A DNA stretch of 26,094 nt from the NCBI GenBank assembly GCA_031279965.1, contig JAITHM010000015.1, positions 1 through 26,094 on the forward strand, given 5' to 3'. The stretch comes from Spirochaetaceae bacterium. Its GTDB lineage: Bacteria; Spirochaetota; Spirochaetia; Treponematales; Breznakiellaceae. Position 1 is the first letter of the stretch. Every line of letters begins with the position of its first letter. The notes beneath the pieces are model-generated. The model had not been told where the DNA came from. It did no database searches and saw only the letters and a program-made list of their open reading frames with translations. This document shows positions 15,646 through 22,685 of the stretch, one piece after another. A program made the translations under genes and the position numbers.

Positions 15646-16274
15646 AAGGGCAGGGCGGCTTCCTGTAGTGTATACTCATCCTTATAATCACGAGTGCACA
15701 ACGCACCTGTATAGCTGCCGCTCAAATTAAACGATTGAAGATGCCAAATAATTATCTTTCCTTGTTCAGATTCATGTATCGTATCATGAATACATGAATA
15801 TTTACCAGCACTGCCGTGCCACCCCCCCCCTTGTGCCTTTAAGAACGCTTCTTTTCGGGTCCATAAATGTAAAAATGCTTTATCCCTTCTCGTGCTGTTC
15901 TGGATAAATGCCTGCTCTTCTTCCGTCCAGAATCTTGTACTTGCACAGGCGCGGCTCTGCCGGATGAGCTCAATGTCAACGCCTATTTCACGATTGCTTA
16001 TTGCCACACATACCATGTTATCCGTATGTGATATGCTGATATGCCCCAGCGCCGCGCAGAGGGGTTTGCCAGACGGCGTATACTCAAGTGAAAGTGTTTG
16101 CCCTGCGCTTAATCGTGCCGCAAGCAGATAGCGGGCAAATACCGTCTGCCGCCGGGAACACTCATTCCGGTATGCAAATGCACGCACACGCTCATCCGGC
16201 GAAAGCAGCTTACAAGCGGCCAAAAACGATGCCTCAGATGCCTTTTCAAAGTTAAGATAGTGCAGTTCCGTCAC
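15642..16274 (-). CDS. Sfp-type 4'-phosphopantetheinyl transferase with G9 tract
   Basis: 210 residues, typical Sfp/AcpT length. The enzyme moves phosphopantetheine from CoA to a Ser of carrier proteins. Key motifs are ISISHTDNMVCVAI, then IGVDIE with metal ligands D100 and E102, and WTRKEAFLK (138-146) with the catalytic Glu-Lys. Start is GTG 16274 with AAGGA 7 bases upstream; no in-frame ATG precedes it. Straight after the KEAFLK motif, codons 149-151 are GGG GGG GGG, a G9 run that could slip and switch the gene off. The sequence here is the intact, in-frame version. No polyketide or peptide synthase lies nearby, so the carrier-protein target (fatty-acid ACP or a secondary-metabolite enzyme) is unknown. 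Confidence 0.9.
   Translation of the reverse strand: MTELHYLNFEKASEASFLAACKLLSPDERVRAFAYRNECSRRQTVFARYLLAARLSAGQTLSLEYTPSGKPLCAALGHISISHTDNMVCVAISNREIGVDIELIRQSRACASTRFWTEEEQAFIQNSTRRDKAFLHLWTRKEAFLKAQGGGWHGSAGKYSCIHDTIHESEQGKIIIWHLQSFNLSGSYTGALCTRDYKDEYTLQEAALPF
15822..15830 (-). repeat. G9 homopolymer in transferase gene
   Basis: Nine consecutive G on the minus strand, codons 149-151 of the phosphopantetheinyl transferase. Poly-G tracts of this kind vary in length in treponemes and switch genes on and off. Confidence 0.95.
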
Positions 16275-16285
16275 AGATTCATCCT

Positions 16286-16312
16286 TAAGTCGCTTTTAGT
16301 ATATACCGAAAT
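16286..16312 (+). promoter_or_regulatory. Possible flagellar sigma-28-like promoter of flgL
   Basis: TAAG (16286-16289) and ACCGAAAT (16305-16312) have the spacing of a sigma-28 promoter, but match only in the TAA and CCGA cores. An overlapping TATATA at 16300-16305 could instead be a sigma-70 -10. flgL starts at 16348. Confidence 0.3.
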
Positions 16313-16347
16313 AGAAATGTGCCGTAGAGGCAAAGGAGCGAAAGACT

Positions 16348-17595
16348 ATGGAACGAATTTCAACAAATATGCCCAATGATGATGTGCAATATTACCTGCG
16401 CAGAAAAGAACAGGGAATAGCAAGTATTCAGGCAAAGATCGCCAACCAGACGCGAATTCGTGAACTTGCCGATGACCCGCTTGCAGCGTCGCACGCAGTG
16501 CGCTATTCATCATACCTTACCCGGCTGGAACGTTTTGAAACAAATACTCAGCGCGCCCGCGAGCACTACAAACATGTTGATGACCACATGGGGCAGGCAA
16601 ATGATATACTACAGCGCCTGCGGGAACTTGCCGTACAAGGAGCCAACGGCATTTATACTGCCGAAGATAACCGGGCAATGGCTGTAGAAGTGAATGAACT
16701 TGTTAAAGAGCTGGGGACTATTGCCAATGCGACAAGTCCTGATGGTTCATATATTTTTGCCGGTGATAAATCTTTTACCGCTCCATTTCGCATTGTTGAA
16801 GGCACGGTAAACGGGCTTGATGGTCCTGCGCCAGTTGAATTTGAATACCGGGGAGCGGGGGCGCACCGCCGCACCGAAATTACCGACCGGACTTATGCCG
16901 ATCTTGACATTGCAGGCGGTCATGCTTTTTGGGCAGAGCGTATGCAGGCAATTTCATCATTTGATGCAAGCACCTACCAGGTACAGGAAAATGCGGCGAT
17001 TTTTATTGACGGCGTGGAAATTCAGCTGCACGTGGGAGACAATGTGCGGACAATCGCGGCAAAAATCAACGATTCAGCGGCGCCGGTTAAAGCATATATT
17101 GACCGGGATACCCAAGGGCTTGCACTTGAAGGTCTTGATGCCCATCTTATAACGCTTGAGGACGCTGAAGGTTCGCAGGTTTTGCGGGATCTTGGACTGA
17201 TACGCGGTAATTCGTTACAAGGGGCGCCTAATTGGGATCCGTCCGCGCAGATTTCAGGCGGTTCAATTTTTGAGGTTGCAATTGGTTTGCGGGACGCGCT
17301 GCTGCGCGGCGACAGTGCCTATGTTGGCGGTCAGGGGCTTGGTGGTATGGATCAGGCACTGGCAAATGTCAACGCGCGCCGTGCAGTTGTAGGAAGCCGC
17401 CAGGAGCGTGTTGAATCCACGTGGAGCCGGTTGAACCGGGAGATTCAGGATGTAAACGAAACACTCAGCCGCGAAGCTGGACTGGATCTGGCAAGCGCGG
17501 CAATGGAATTTGGAATGATGGATATGTCCCATAAGGCGGCGCTCCAAACTGCCGCACGGATACTCCCGCAAACCCTGCTGGATTTCCTGCGTTAA
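16348..17595 (+). CDS. flgL: Flagellar hook-associated protein 3 (hook-filament junction)
   Basis: 415 residues with the flagellin-family layout. The conserved N-terminal coiled coil covers about 1-140, with RISTNMPNDDVQYYLRRKE, then RIRELADDPLAASHAVRY and a LRELAVQGANG helix. A variable central domain spans 145-330, and the C-terminal coiled coil covers about 345-415 (NETLSREAGLDLASAAMEF ... AALQTAARILPQTLLDFL). The FDGNDxx-type and ATSPDGSYIFAGDKSF segment (about 129-145) is typical of FlgL. It joins the hook to the filament and in spirochetes lies in the periplasm. AAGGAG lies 9 bases before ATG. flgK is not adjacent, and fliW-csrA is about 9 kb away. It ends in a 4-base overlap with the helicase gene on the other strand. 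Confidence 0.94.
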   Translation: MERISTNMPNDDVQYYLRRKEQGIASIQAKIANQTRIRELADDPLAASHAVRYSSYLTRLERFETNTQRAREHYKHVDDHMGQANDILQRLRELAVQGANGIYTAEDNRAMAVEVNELVKELGTIANATSPDGSYIFAGDKSFTAPFRIVEGTVNGLDGPAPVEFEYRGAGAHRRTEITDRTYADLDIAGGHAFWAERMQAISSFDASTYQVQENAAIFIDGVEIQLHVGDNVRTIAAKINDSAAPVKAYIDRDTQGLALEGLDAHLITLEDAEGSQVLRDLGLIRGNSLQGAPNWDPSAQISGGSIFEVAIGLRDALLRGDSAYVGGQGLGGMDQALANVNARRAVVGSRQERVESTWSRLNREIQDVNETLSREAGLDLASAAMEFGMMDMSHKAALQTAARILPQTLLDFLR

Positions 17596-19118
17596 CTACG
17601 CCCTGTTCCTGGTTTTTCCCGCTTAACAGACCGGATGGTTATGGTATCTTTCCAGGGAAAGTGCCTATGCTGATGGAGTATTCCCGTATCAATAAAATGT
17701 GTGATGGCGCAGCGAGCTTCGTCCGCCGACCACCCAATATGGCCATTGCGGGCAAGAACCACAGCGGCTTCGTTCAGTTTGAGTGCTCGTTTGTTCTGGC
17801 GGAAAAATTCGGTAAGCGCCGTCTGTTCGCGCAAAAGAGCACGAGATGTTCCTGTGCAGACATCGCAACATTCAGATTCCGGCTTGGTGCTCTCTCCCTC
17901 GTAATTAAGCATGTGTAACAGCGTTTCTCGGCGGCAGTTCATCGTATTGCGTGCAAACGCAAAAAGTTCTTCAAGGCGTTTCCTGTCGGAATCAGTTTTG
18001 GCACGCCGTGCCGCCGCTTCGTCGTCGGGGCCCCAGAGAAGCCATGCGCGAGAAAAACCTCCGTCCCGTCCGGCACGTCCAGATTCCTGAAGATACGCTT
18101 CGACAGAAGGCGGGCAATCCCGGTGAATCACCGTTCTGATATTCGGTTTATCGACACCCATTCCATAAGCGCAGGTTGCTACAAGAATACCGTCCGCACT
18201 CGAAAAAAACCATTTTTCAACAGCAGTTTTTTCGGCGCGTTCAAGTCCCGCATGATAGAAACGCACTTCGCTACTGCCCAGACTGTTCCGTAAATACCGG
18301 GCAAGCTTTTCTGTGCCGGGCCGCGAGGAACAAAAAACAATCGCCGGTTTTTCGCTGATGCTGATAAGATCGCGGACAGCAAGATCACGCAGCACACATC
18401 CTCGCGCTGCATAGCTGATGTTCGAACGGTCAGGATTCCCAATAATACGATGCGCTCCGGCAGAACCAAAGATAAAGCGCTCAATCTTTTCCAGAACCAA
18501 CGCCGATGCCGTCGCTGTAAAGGCTGTTACCAAAGGCGCGCCGGATGCTTCGATAATCCGGTTAATCTCAAGATAACTAGGACGAAAACTTTCTCCCCAT
18601 TCGCTTACACAATGTGCCTCATCAATTACAATGTGGGCAATACCGAGTTTAGGTAATTCGGCAAGAATTTTCTCCGTCAAAAGCACTTCAGGATTTGAGA
18701 TAATAAACCGGCTTGCGCCCGATTTGAGTTTGTCAAAAATAGCCGTGCGTTCTTCGGCACTCTGACCACCGCGCAATAGTACCGGAGCAAAGTTTTTTTC
18801 GGCGAGGCGGCGTTCCTGGTCGGCCATGAACGAAAGTATTGGATAGATAACCAGCGTTGGGCCTTCAAGCAGCATTGCAGGCAGCTGAAAACAAAGTGAC
18901 TTTCCTGCGCCGGTAGGCAGGATAACGATTTGCCGCCCTGTCGTCGCGCGGTCGTCGTTGTTACCTGCCGCCCCTTCTGCGCCAAGCGCTGCCGCGGCTT
19001 CCATAATATTCCCAACAACAAGCCGTTGATAGGGGAAAAGGTATGTCATTCCAAAAAGAGTGCGCGCAGCTTCGCTTATCGGATCACTGGTGTATGTCTC
19101 CTGTGCAGTCTGTTCCAT
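17592..19118 (-). CDS. RecQ-family ATP-dependent DNA helicase, no HRDC domain
   Basis: 508 residues. It unwinds DNA 3' to 5' during recombination and repair. Motifs in order: motif 0 FPYQ (28-31), Walker A LPTGAGKS (67-74), DEAHC (166-170) with the RecQ aromatic loop SEWGESFRPSY (172-182), TATA (201-204), and motif VI QESGRAGRDG (344-353). The zinc-binding segment has C395 then CCDVC (417-421). A winged-helix-like region ends the protein, and the HRDC domain of E. coli RecQ is absent. An acidic/Ala-Gly insertion of about 18 residues (42-60) sits between motif 0 and Walker A, which is unusual. ATG 19118 has AGGAG 9 bases upstream. It may be the main RecQ or a paralog; I leave the symbol blank. 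Confidence 0.9.
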   Translation of the reverse strand: MEQTAQETYTSDPISEAARTLFGMTYLFPYQRLVVGNIMEAAAALGAEGAAGNNDDRATTGRQIVILPTGAGKSLCFQLPAMLLEGPTLVIYPILSFMADQERRLAEKNFAPVLLRGGQSAEERTAIFDKLKSGASRFIISNPEVLLTEKILAELPKLGIAHIVIDEAHCVSEWGESFRPSYLEINRIIEASGAPLVTAFTATASALVLEKIERFIFGSAGAHRIIGNPDRSNISYAARGCVLRDLAVRDLISISEKPAIVFCSSRPGTEKLARYLRNSLGSSEVRFYHAGLERAEKTAVEKWFFSSADGILVATCAYGMGVDKPNIRTVIHRDCPPSVEAYLQESGRAGRDGGFSRAWLLWGPDDEAAARRAKTDSDRKRLEELFAFARNTMNCRRETLLHMLNYEGESTKPESECCDVCTGTSRALLREQTALTEFFRQNKRALKLNEAAVVLARNGHIGWSADEARCAITHFIDTGILHQHRHFPWKDTITIRSVKREKPGTGRS

Positions 19119-19137
19119 AATTTCAAACTCCTTCCAT

Positions 19138-19206
19138 AGCCTTAAACGTGGAGCCTATGCAGGCGCTTTAGTGCAGGGAAAAAGTGGAAAAAAAAGAGCC
19201 TTAAAC
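19138..19206. repeat. Two direct copies of a 10-base motif in divergent region
   Basis: AGCCTTAAAC occurs at 19138-19147 and again at 19197-19206, between the divergent helicase and outer-membrane protein genes. Copies are 59 bases apart (start to start), near six helical turns, so a protein could bind both. No regulator is known. An A8 run precedes the second copy. Confidence 0.4.
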
Positions 19207-19214
19207 AGTGATAT

Positions 19215-19242
19215 TTGTCATTATTACAGCAAAGGTTAATAT
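19215..19242 (+). promoter_or_regulatory. Predicted promoter of outer-membrane protein gene
   Basis: TTGTCA (19215-19220), a 16-base spacer and TAATAT (19237-19242). The GTG start at 19301 is about 50 bases downstream of the expected transcript start. Confidence 0.55.
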
Positions 19243-19300
19243 TACTTCAAAATTAAAGTTTAGTTCCGAAGTTCCGATAACAGGAGTAAGGATAGTCCGT

Positions 19301-20113
19301 GTGAAAAGAATAGTGGCAATAACTGCGGCATTTGTAATCTCAACCTCCAGTATTTCTGCACTTGAGATACCCATTATTGCAGGATTAGGCGCTATTACTG
19401 ATTTTAGCAGTACAACTATTCAGGCAAACCATGCGTATCAGCTTGGCTATGAAGGATCTTTTACCTATTCAATACTTTCCGCTGGTTTTTTTGCGTTTTT
19501 TGATGTTGATTATGTTGAATTCAGCCTGGGTTTTACCGGCCTTTTTAACTATATTACCGGTAACGAAATGCTCAGTTTAACTACAGGAACCGACCGGGAA
19601 GATGCAGACTTAAGCGGCGCGACGGTGAATATTTCGCTTATGGGCAAATATCCGTTTGAGTTTAATAGATTTACGATATTTCCGCTTTTAGGTATTGAGG
19701 GACGAATCTGTATTTCGATGCGCCTCCGTGATAACACAGGGTATGATCAGCAAAATGCTGGCGACAGCTACCAGGGTAACGCAACAGACTGGAGTACCTT
19801 CTGGTTCCGCATTGGCGCAGGCGCTGATTTTTTTCTGAATGAAGCGTTTTTTATTCGAACAGAGCTTACTTTTGGCATAAAGGTCAATACCGCCCGTGAA
19901 AATGCCGTTATCGACCGGATAGCAACAAACCCTGAATATAAAGATTCAACTGTTTTTGGTGCAGGCGGTAAGCTTACCGTTGCGATTGGCTATTATTTTG
20001 GCAGCACCAATCTTGCATTGCCCTCGTGGCTGCGCGGCCGTGGAGGGCGCGGCGGCGGCGGTTCTTCTTCGGGTGCATCCGACCCCAACATCTACCGGCC
20101 TGTTAGAAACTAA
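19301..20113 (+). CDS. Probable outer-membrane beta-barrel protein
   Basis: 270 residues from GTG 19301, which has AGGAGTAAGGA just upstream. Starting at an ORF edge further left would put non-signal sequence before the signal peptide. Residues 1-21 form a clear signal peptide (KRIVAITAAFVISTSSISALE). The body alternates polar and aromatic/hydrophobic residues in beta-hairpin style, for example FFDVDYVEFSLGFTGLFNYI, FFIRTELTFGIKV and GGKLTVAIGYYF. That pattern fits a small treponemal outer-membrane barrel of about 8-10 strands. After the last strand there is an odd tail, LRGRGGRGGGGSSSG, which is basic and Gly-rich. I do not recognise a named family. A good terminator follows the stop, so the gene is monocistronic. 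Confidence 0.7.
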   Translation: MKRIVAITAAFVISTSSISALEIPIIAGLGAITDFSSTTIQANHAYQLGYEGSFTYSILSAGFFAFFDVDYVEFSLGFTGLFNYITGNEMLSLTTGTDREDADLSGATVNISLMGKYPFEFNRFTIFPLLGIEGRICISMRLRDNTGYDQQNAGDSYQGNATDWSTFWFRIGAGADFFLNEAFFIRTELTFGIKVNTARENAVIDRIATNPEYKDSTVFGAGGKLTVAIGYYFGSTNLALPSWLRGRGGRGGGGSSSGASDPNIYRPVRN

Positions 20114-20117
20114 GCTT

Positions 20118-20139
20118 GCGCCGTCATTTCGGCGCTTTT
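20118..20139 (+). terminator. Rho-independent terminator of outer-membrane protein gene
   Basis: GCGCCG (20118-20123) pairs with CGGCGC (20130-20135) around a 6-base loop, followed by TTTT (20136-20139). It begins 4 bases after the stop at 20113. Its loop, right arm and T-run are also the last codons and stop of purB on the other strand. Confidence 0.75.
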
Positions 20140-21554
20140 GCACGGTATTTACGTGCCATTGCGCGTGCTTTTTCCACAGCGCGTCCCTGATAACGTTCTG
20201 GTTTTTGAAAAAAATCTAACGCGCATTCATCACTGCTCAACAGATTTAGACGGCGCATGGTTTGTTCAATGGCTGCAAGTGCCTCTTGTTCTTCGCTGAG
20301 CGCCTGTGCAAAAGATAAATGCTGTTCTTCAGCCCGCAAGGTAACACGGCGCACCACTTCATGAGCATCATTTACGCCGCTTTCGGCAAGAAGTATGTAG
20401 GCAGGTTCGGCAAGTATGCCGCCTTCGATACTGCCGCCGGCAAGATTCGCACGAAGCCGCTCACGATTAAAGCTTAACCCTTCAACAATCAAAATCATTC
20501 TGCGAGCAGCACAGGCAAAACCGGTAATATACTCTGCAACAAAACGCTGACTGGCAGAGTTGGTCAAATCACGCTGGTGTTCGCTGATCTGATCAAGAAA
20601 GAATGTCGTTACGCGCGGCATATACGCCTTCCAAAGACTTTTTACATGTTCACTATTCCATGGATTGCGTTTTTGCGGCATTGTCGATGATCCAACCTGA
20701 GCATCGTCAAAGCCTTCTTTAAGTTCGCCAATCTCGCTCCGTTGCAAATTCCGAAGGTCATCTGCTAGGTTTGCTATAATGCCAAACGCAGTTGTCATCT
20801 CCAGCAGCAAGCGTAAGAGATATTCCGGTTCAACAAGCTGCGTACTGTATTCAGAAGGTTCAAGGCCAAGTTCAGCAAGATAAGCCTGTTCAAGCCCCTC
20901 GGGGTCTGGTGTTATCATGCTTGTTGCATTATACGCGCCTACAGCTCCGGAAAGCTTGCCTTTAAGCGCACAAATGCGCTGTTCAAGTTCAAGAATTGAT
21001 TTTCCAAGCCGGGCCGTATACCCGGCAAAGGCAAAACCAACGGTGATAGGCACTGCATGCTGGCCGTGAGTGCGCCCAACCTGAGGCGTCGCCGCCTCGC
21101 GTTCAGTAATATCGCACAACAACGCCTCCAGTCTTCGAAGCAGCGGCATCACAACAGTGGAGGACGCTTCTTTAATGCGCCAGGCAAGGGCGCTGTCAAG
21201 TATATCGGCGCTTGTCGCCCCCAGATGTACCAGCGGGGCAGCCTCCGGCGGAACAAGCGTTTTAAGGACATTTACCAGAGCGCGCATACTGTGTCTGGTT
21301 TTTTCTTCCTCGGCATATACAGCTTCCGGCTTAAAACGCTCAAGCGATGAATTAAGCGCCGCATCAAGCTGAGGTGTCCGGCGTTTCCGCAAAGAAAGAT
21401 GCGCTTTTACCAAAGCAATTTCTGCTTGGGCGCAAGCTCTGAGCGCCGCATCTTCCGAAAGATAGGGAACAAGCGCATCAAACACATCCTGTTCAGAAAT
21501 TGAATACCGGTGATCAAGCGGTGAGATATTCGAAAAAACCGAGCGCATCATCAT
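20124..21554 (-). CDS. purB: Adenylosuccinate lyase
   Basis: 476 residues. The enzyme splits fumarate from SAICAR and from adenylosuccinate, steps in IMP and AMP synthesis. Family marks are SPLDHRY near the start, HLGATSADI (110-118), TPQVGRTHGQHAVP (156-169) with a catalytic His, and the fumarase-superfamily signature GSSTMPQKRNP (288-298) on the mobile active-site loop. The start has three ATG codons in a row (21554, 21551, 21548) with no clear ribosome site, so I keep the first. It follows the short-chain dehydrogenase gene by 56 bases on the same strand and may be cotranscribed with it. The last codons overlap the neighbour's terminator. Confidence 0.96.
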   Translation of the reverse strand: MMMRSVFSNISPLDHRYSISEQDVFDALVPYLSEDAALRACAQAEIALVKAHLSLRKRRTPQLDAALNSSLERFKPEAVYAEEEKTRHSMRALVNVLKTLVPPEAAPLVHLGATSADILDSALAWRIKEASSTVVMPLLRRLEALLCDITEREAATPQVGRTHGQHAVPITVGFAFAGYTARLGKSILELEQRICALKGKLSGAVGAYNATSMITPDPEGLEQAYLAELGLEPSEYSTQLVEPEYLLRLLLEMTTAFGIIANLADDLRNLQRSEIGELKEGFDDAQVGSSTMPQKRNPWNSEHVKSLWKAYMPRVTTFFLDQISEHQRDLTNSASQRFVAEYITGFACAARRMILIVEGLSFNRERLRANLAGGSIEGGILAEPAYILLAESGVNDAHEVVRRVTLRAEEQHLSFAQALSEEQEALAAIEQTMRRLNLLSSDECALDFFQKPERYQGRAVEKARAMARKYRAKAPK

Positions 21555-21610
21555 GACGTTAGTATATCCGGCTCGTGTCTCATTTTCAACTCGAGTTTGC
21601 CGGCTGGCGG

Positions 21611-22435
21611 TCAGTGTTGGGCATCTGCGCGGGAGGGACGCTTTTCGGTAAACATGGTAACTTTGGCAGTAAAATAGCGGCTGAAAAAGCGGGGCAAAAA
21701 AGCTTTAATGCGCCATTTTAACGCCATAATCGCTATCTTTTTGCCTTTTTCCAGCAGTTTTAGGCAGTGTTTTACGACCAGAGCGGGGCTTTTGCCGTGC
21801 AGCACTTTTTTACGCAATCCTTCGCTTGCCACATCGGCAAATTCGGTATCTACGGAGCCTGGGCAAAGGGCGATTACCGCAATGCCGGAACATTCGAGTT
21901 CTGCCGCCAGAGCAAGACTAAAGTTGAGGACATACGCTTTTGAAGCGGCATAAACGGCGAAACCGCCCATCGACGAGAAGGCGGCAAGACTGGCCGTGTT
22001 GATAATCCGGCTGCCCCGTCCCATGTATGGCAGAACCGCGCCGGTAACGGCCGTAAGAGAAGTTACATTCAGGTCAATTTCATCCAACTGCCTGGTTAGA
22101 TCTGTTGTGTCAAAACGGCCGTATGTGCCAAAACCGGCGTTGTTCACGAGGGTATCGACAAAAGCGCCGCCGTCCGCCGCCGCTTTGGTAAGGAGGCCGC
22201 TCAAAAGAACGCCGCCAGTTCTGCCGCCAAGATCTGCGGCGACCGGTTTTACCACAAGACCGGGATTATCCCGCTCAAGGCAGACGGCAAGGTTGGTCAG
22301 GCGGTCAGCACGGCGGGCGACAAGCCATAGTTCGTCCATAAGCCGTCCGGAACAGTCTTTTCGCGGTGCAAGTTGGCGGGCAAATTCCAGTCCAATGCCG
22401 GAACTTGCTCCCGTTACAATTATTATTTTTTTCAT
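21611..22435 (-). CDS. Short-chain dehydrogenase/reductase
   Basis: 274 residues with the classical SDR fold. The cofactor site is TGASSGIG (8-15), NNAG (98-101) stabilises the fold, and the catalytic set is N123, S149, Y162 and K166 (YAASK). RR at 41-42 after the second strand suggests NADP(H). CPGSVDTEF follows (191-199). The C-terminal 50 residues are basic with a hydrophobic helix (IAIMALKWRIKAFLPRFFSRYF), so the protein may touch the membrane, as in the DltE/YqjQ-like subgroup. ATG 22435 has AGGAGAGG upstream; the open frame runs further back but without a ribosome site. The substrate cannot be told. Confidence 0.88.
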   Translation of the reverse strand: MKKIIIVTGASSGIGLEFARQLAPRKDCSGRLMDELWLVARRADRLTNLAVCLERDNPGLVVKPVAADLGGRTGGVLLSGLLTKAAADGGAFVDTLVNNAGFGTYGRFDTTDLTRQLDEIDLNVTSLTAVTGAVLPYMGRGSRIINTASLAAFSSMGGFAVYAASKAYVLNFSLALAAELECSGIAVIALCPGSVDTEFADVASEGLRKKVLHGKSPALVVKHCLKLLEKGKKIAIMALKWRIKAFLPRFFSRYFTAKVTMFTEKRPSRADAQH

Positions 22436-22460
22436 AAATTCCTCTCCTGGACAGCCAATA

Positions 22461-22488
22461 AGTATATCACACGGGAGCCTATCCCCAA
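22461..22488 (-). promoter_or_regulatory. Predicted promoter of dehydrogenase-purB
   Basis: On the minus strand TTGGGG (22483-22488), a 16-base spacer, and TATACT (22461-22466). The dehydrogenase ATG is 26 bases further on. CCTAT/ATAGG arms (22479-22495) overlap the -35 and may be an operator. Confidence 0.45.
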
Positions 22489-22638
22489 AATAGGGGCCGC
22501 AGAAGGAGTATAAAATCACCGGCAGTCGGAGCAGATGGACGCATCCGCCTGCCATGTGAAGTAAAATGCGCCCTAATATGAAATTCCTTGGGATTGCTGC
22601 CTTCAGGAAAAGTAAATGCAATGGCTCTGACTGACAGC

Positions 22639-22667
22639 TTGACGAAACGGAGACTTTCAGAGAGAAT
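22639..22667 (+). promoter_or_regulatory. Predicted promoter of chemotaxis genes
   Basis: TTGACG (22639-22644), a 17-base spacer and GAGAAT (22662-22667). The leader to ATG 22686 would be short. The rest of 22489-22638 shows no gene: the only short frames lack ribosome sites. Confidence 0.5.
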
Positions 22668-22685
22668 GGATAGAAGCGGTATATC

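Noticed and set aside
22568..22636. A 22-codon + frame upstream of the chemotaxis genes
   Set aside because: Overlaps the dehydrogenase control region, and no ribosome site or conserved feature supports it.
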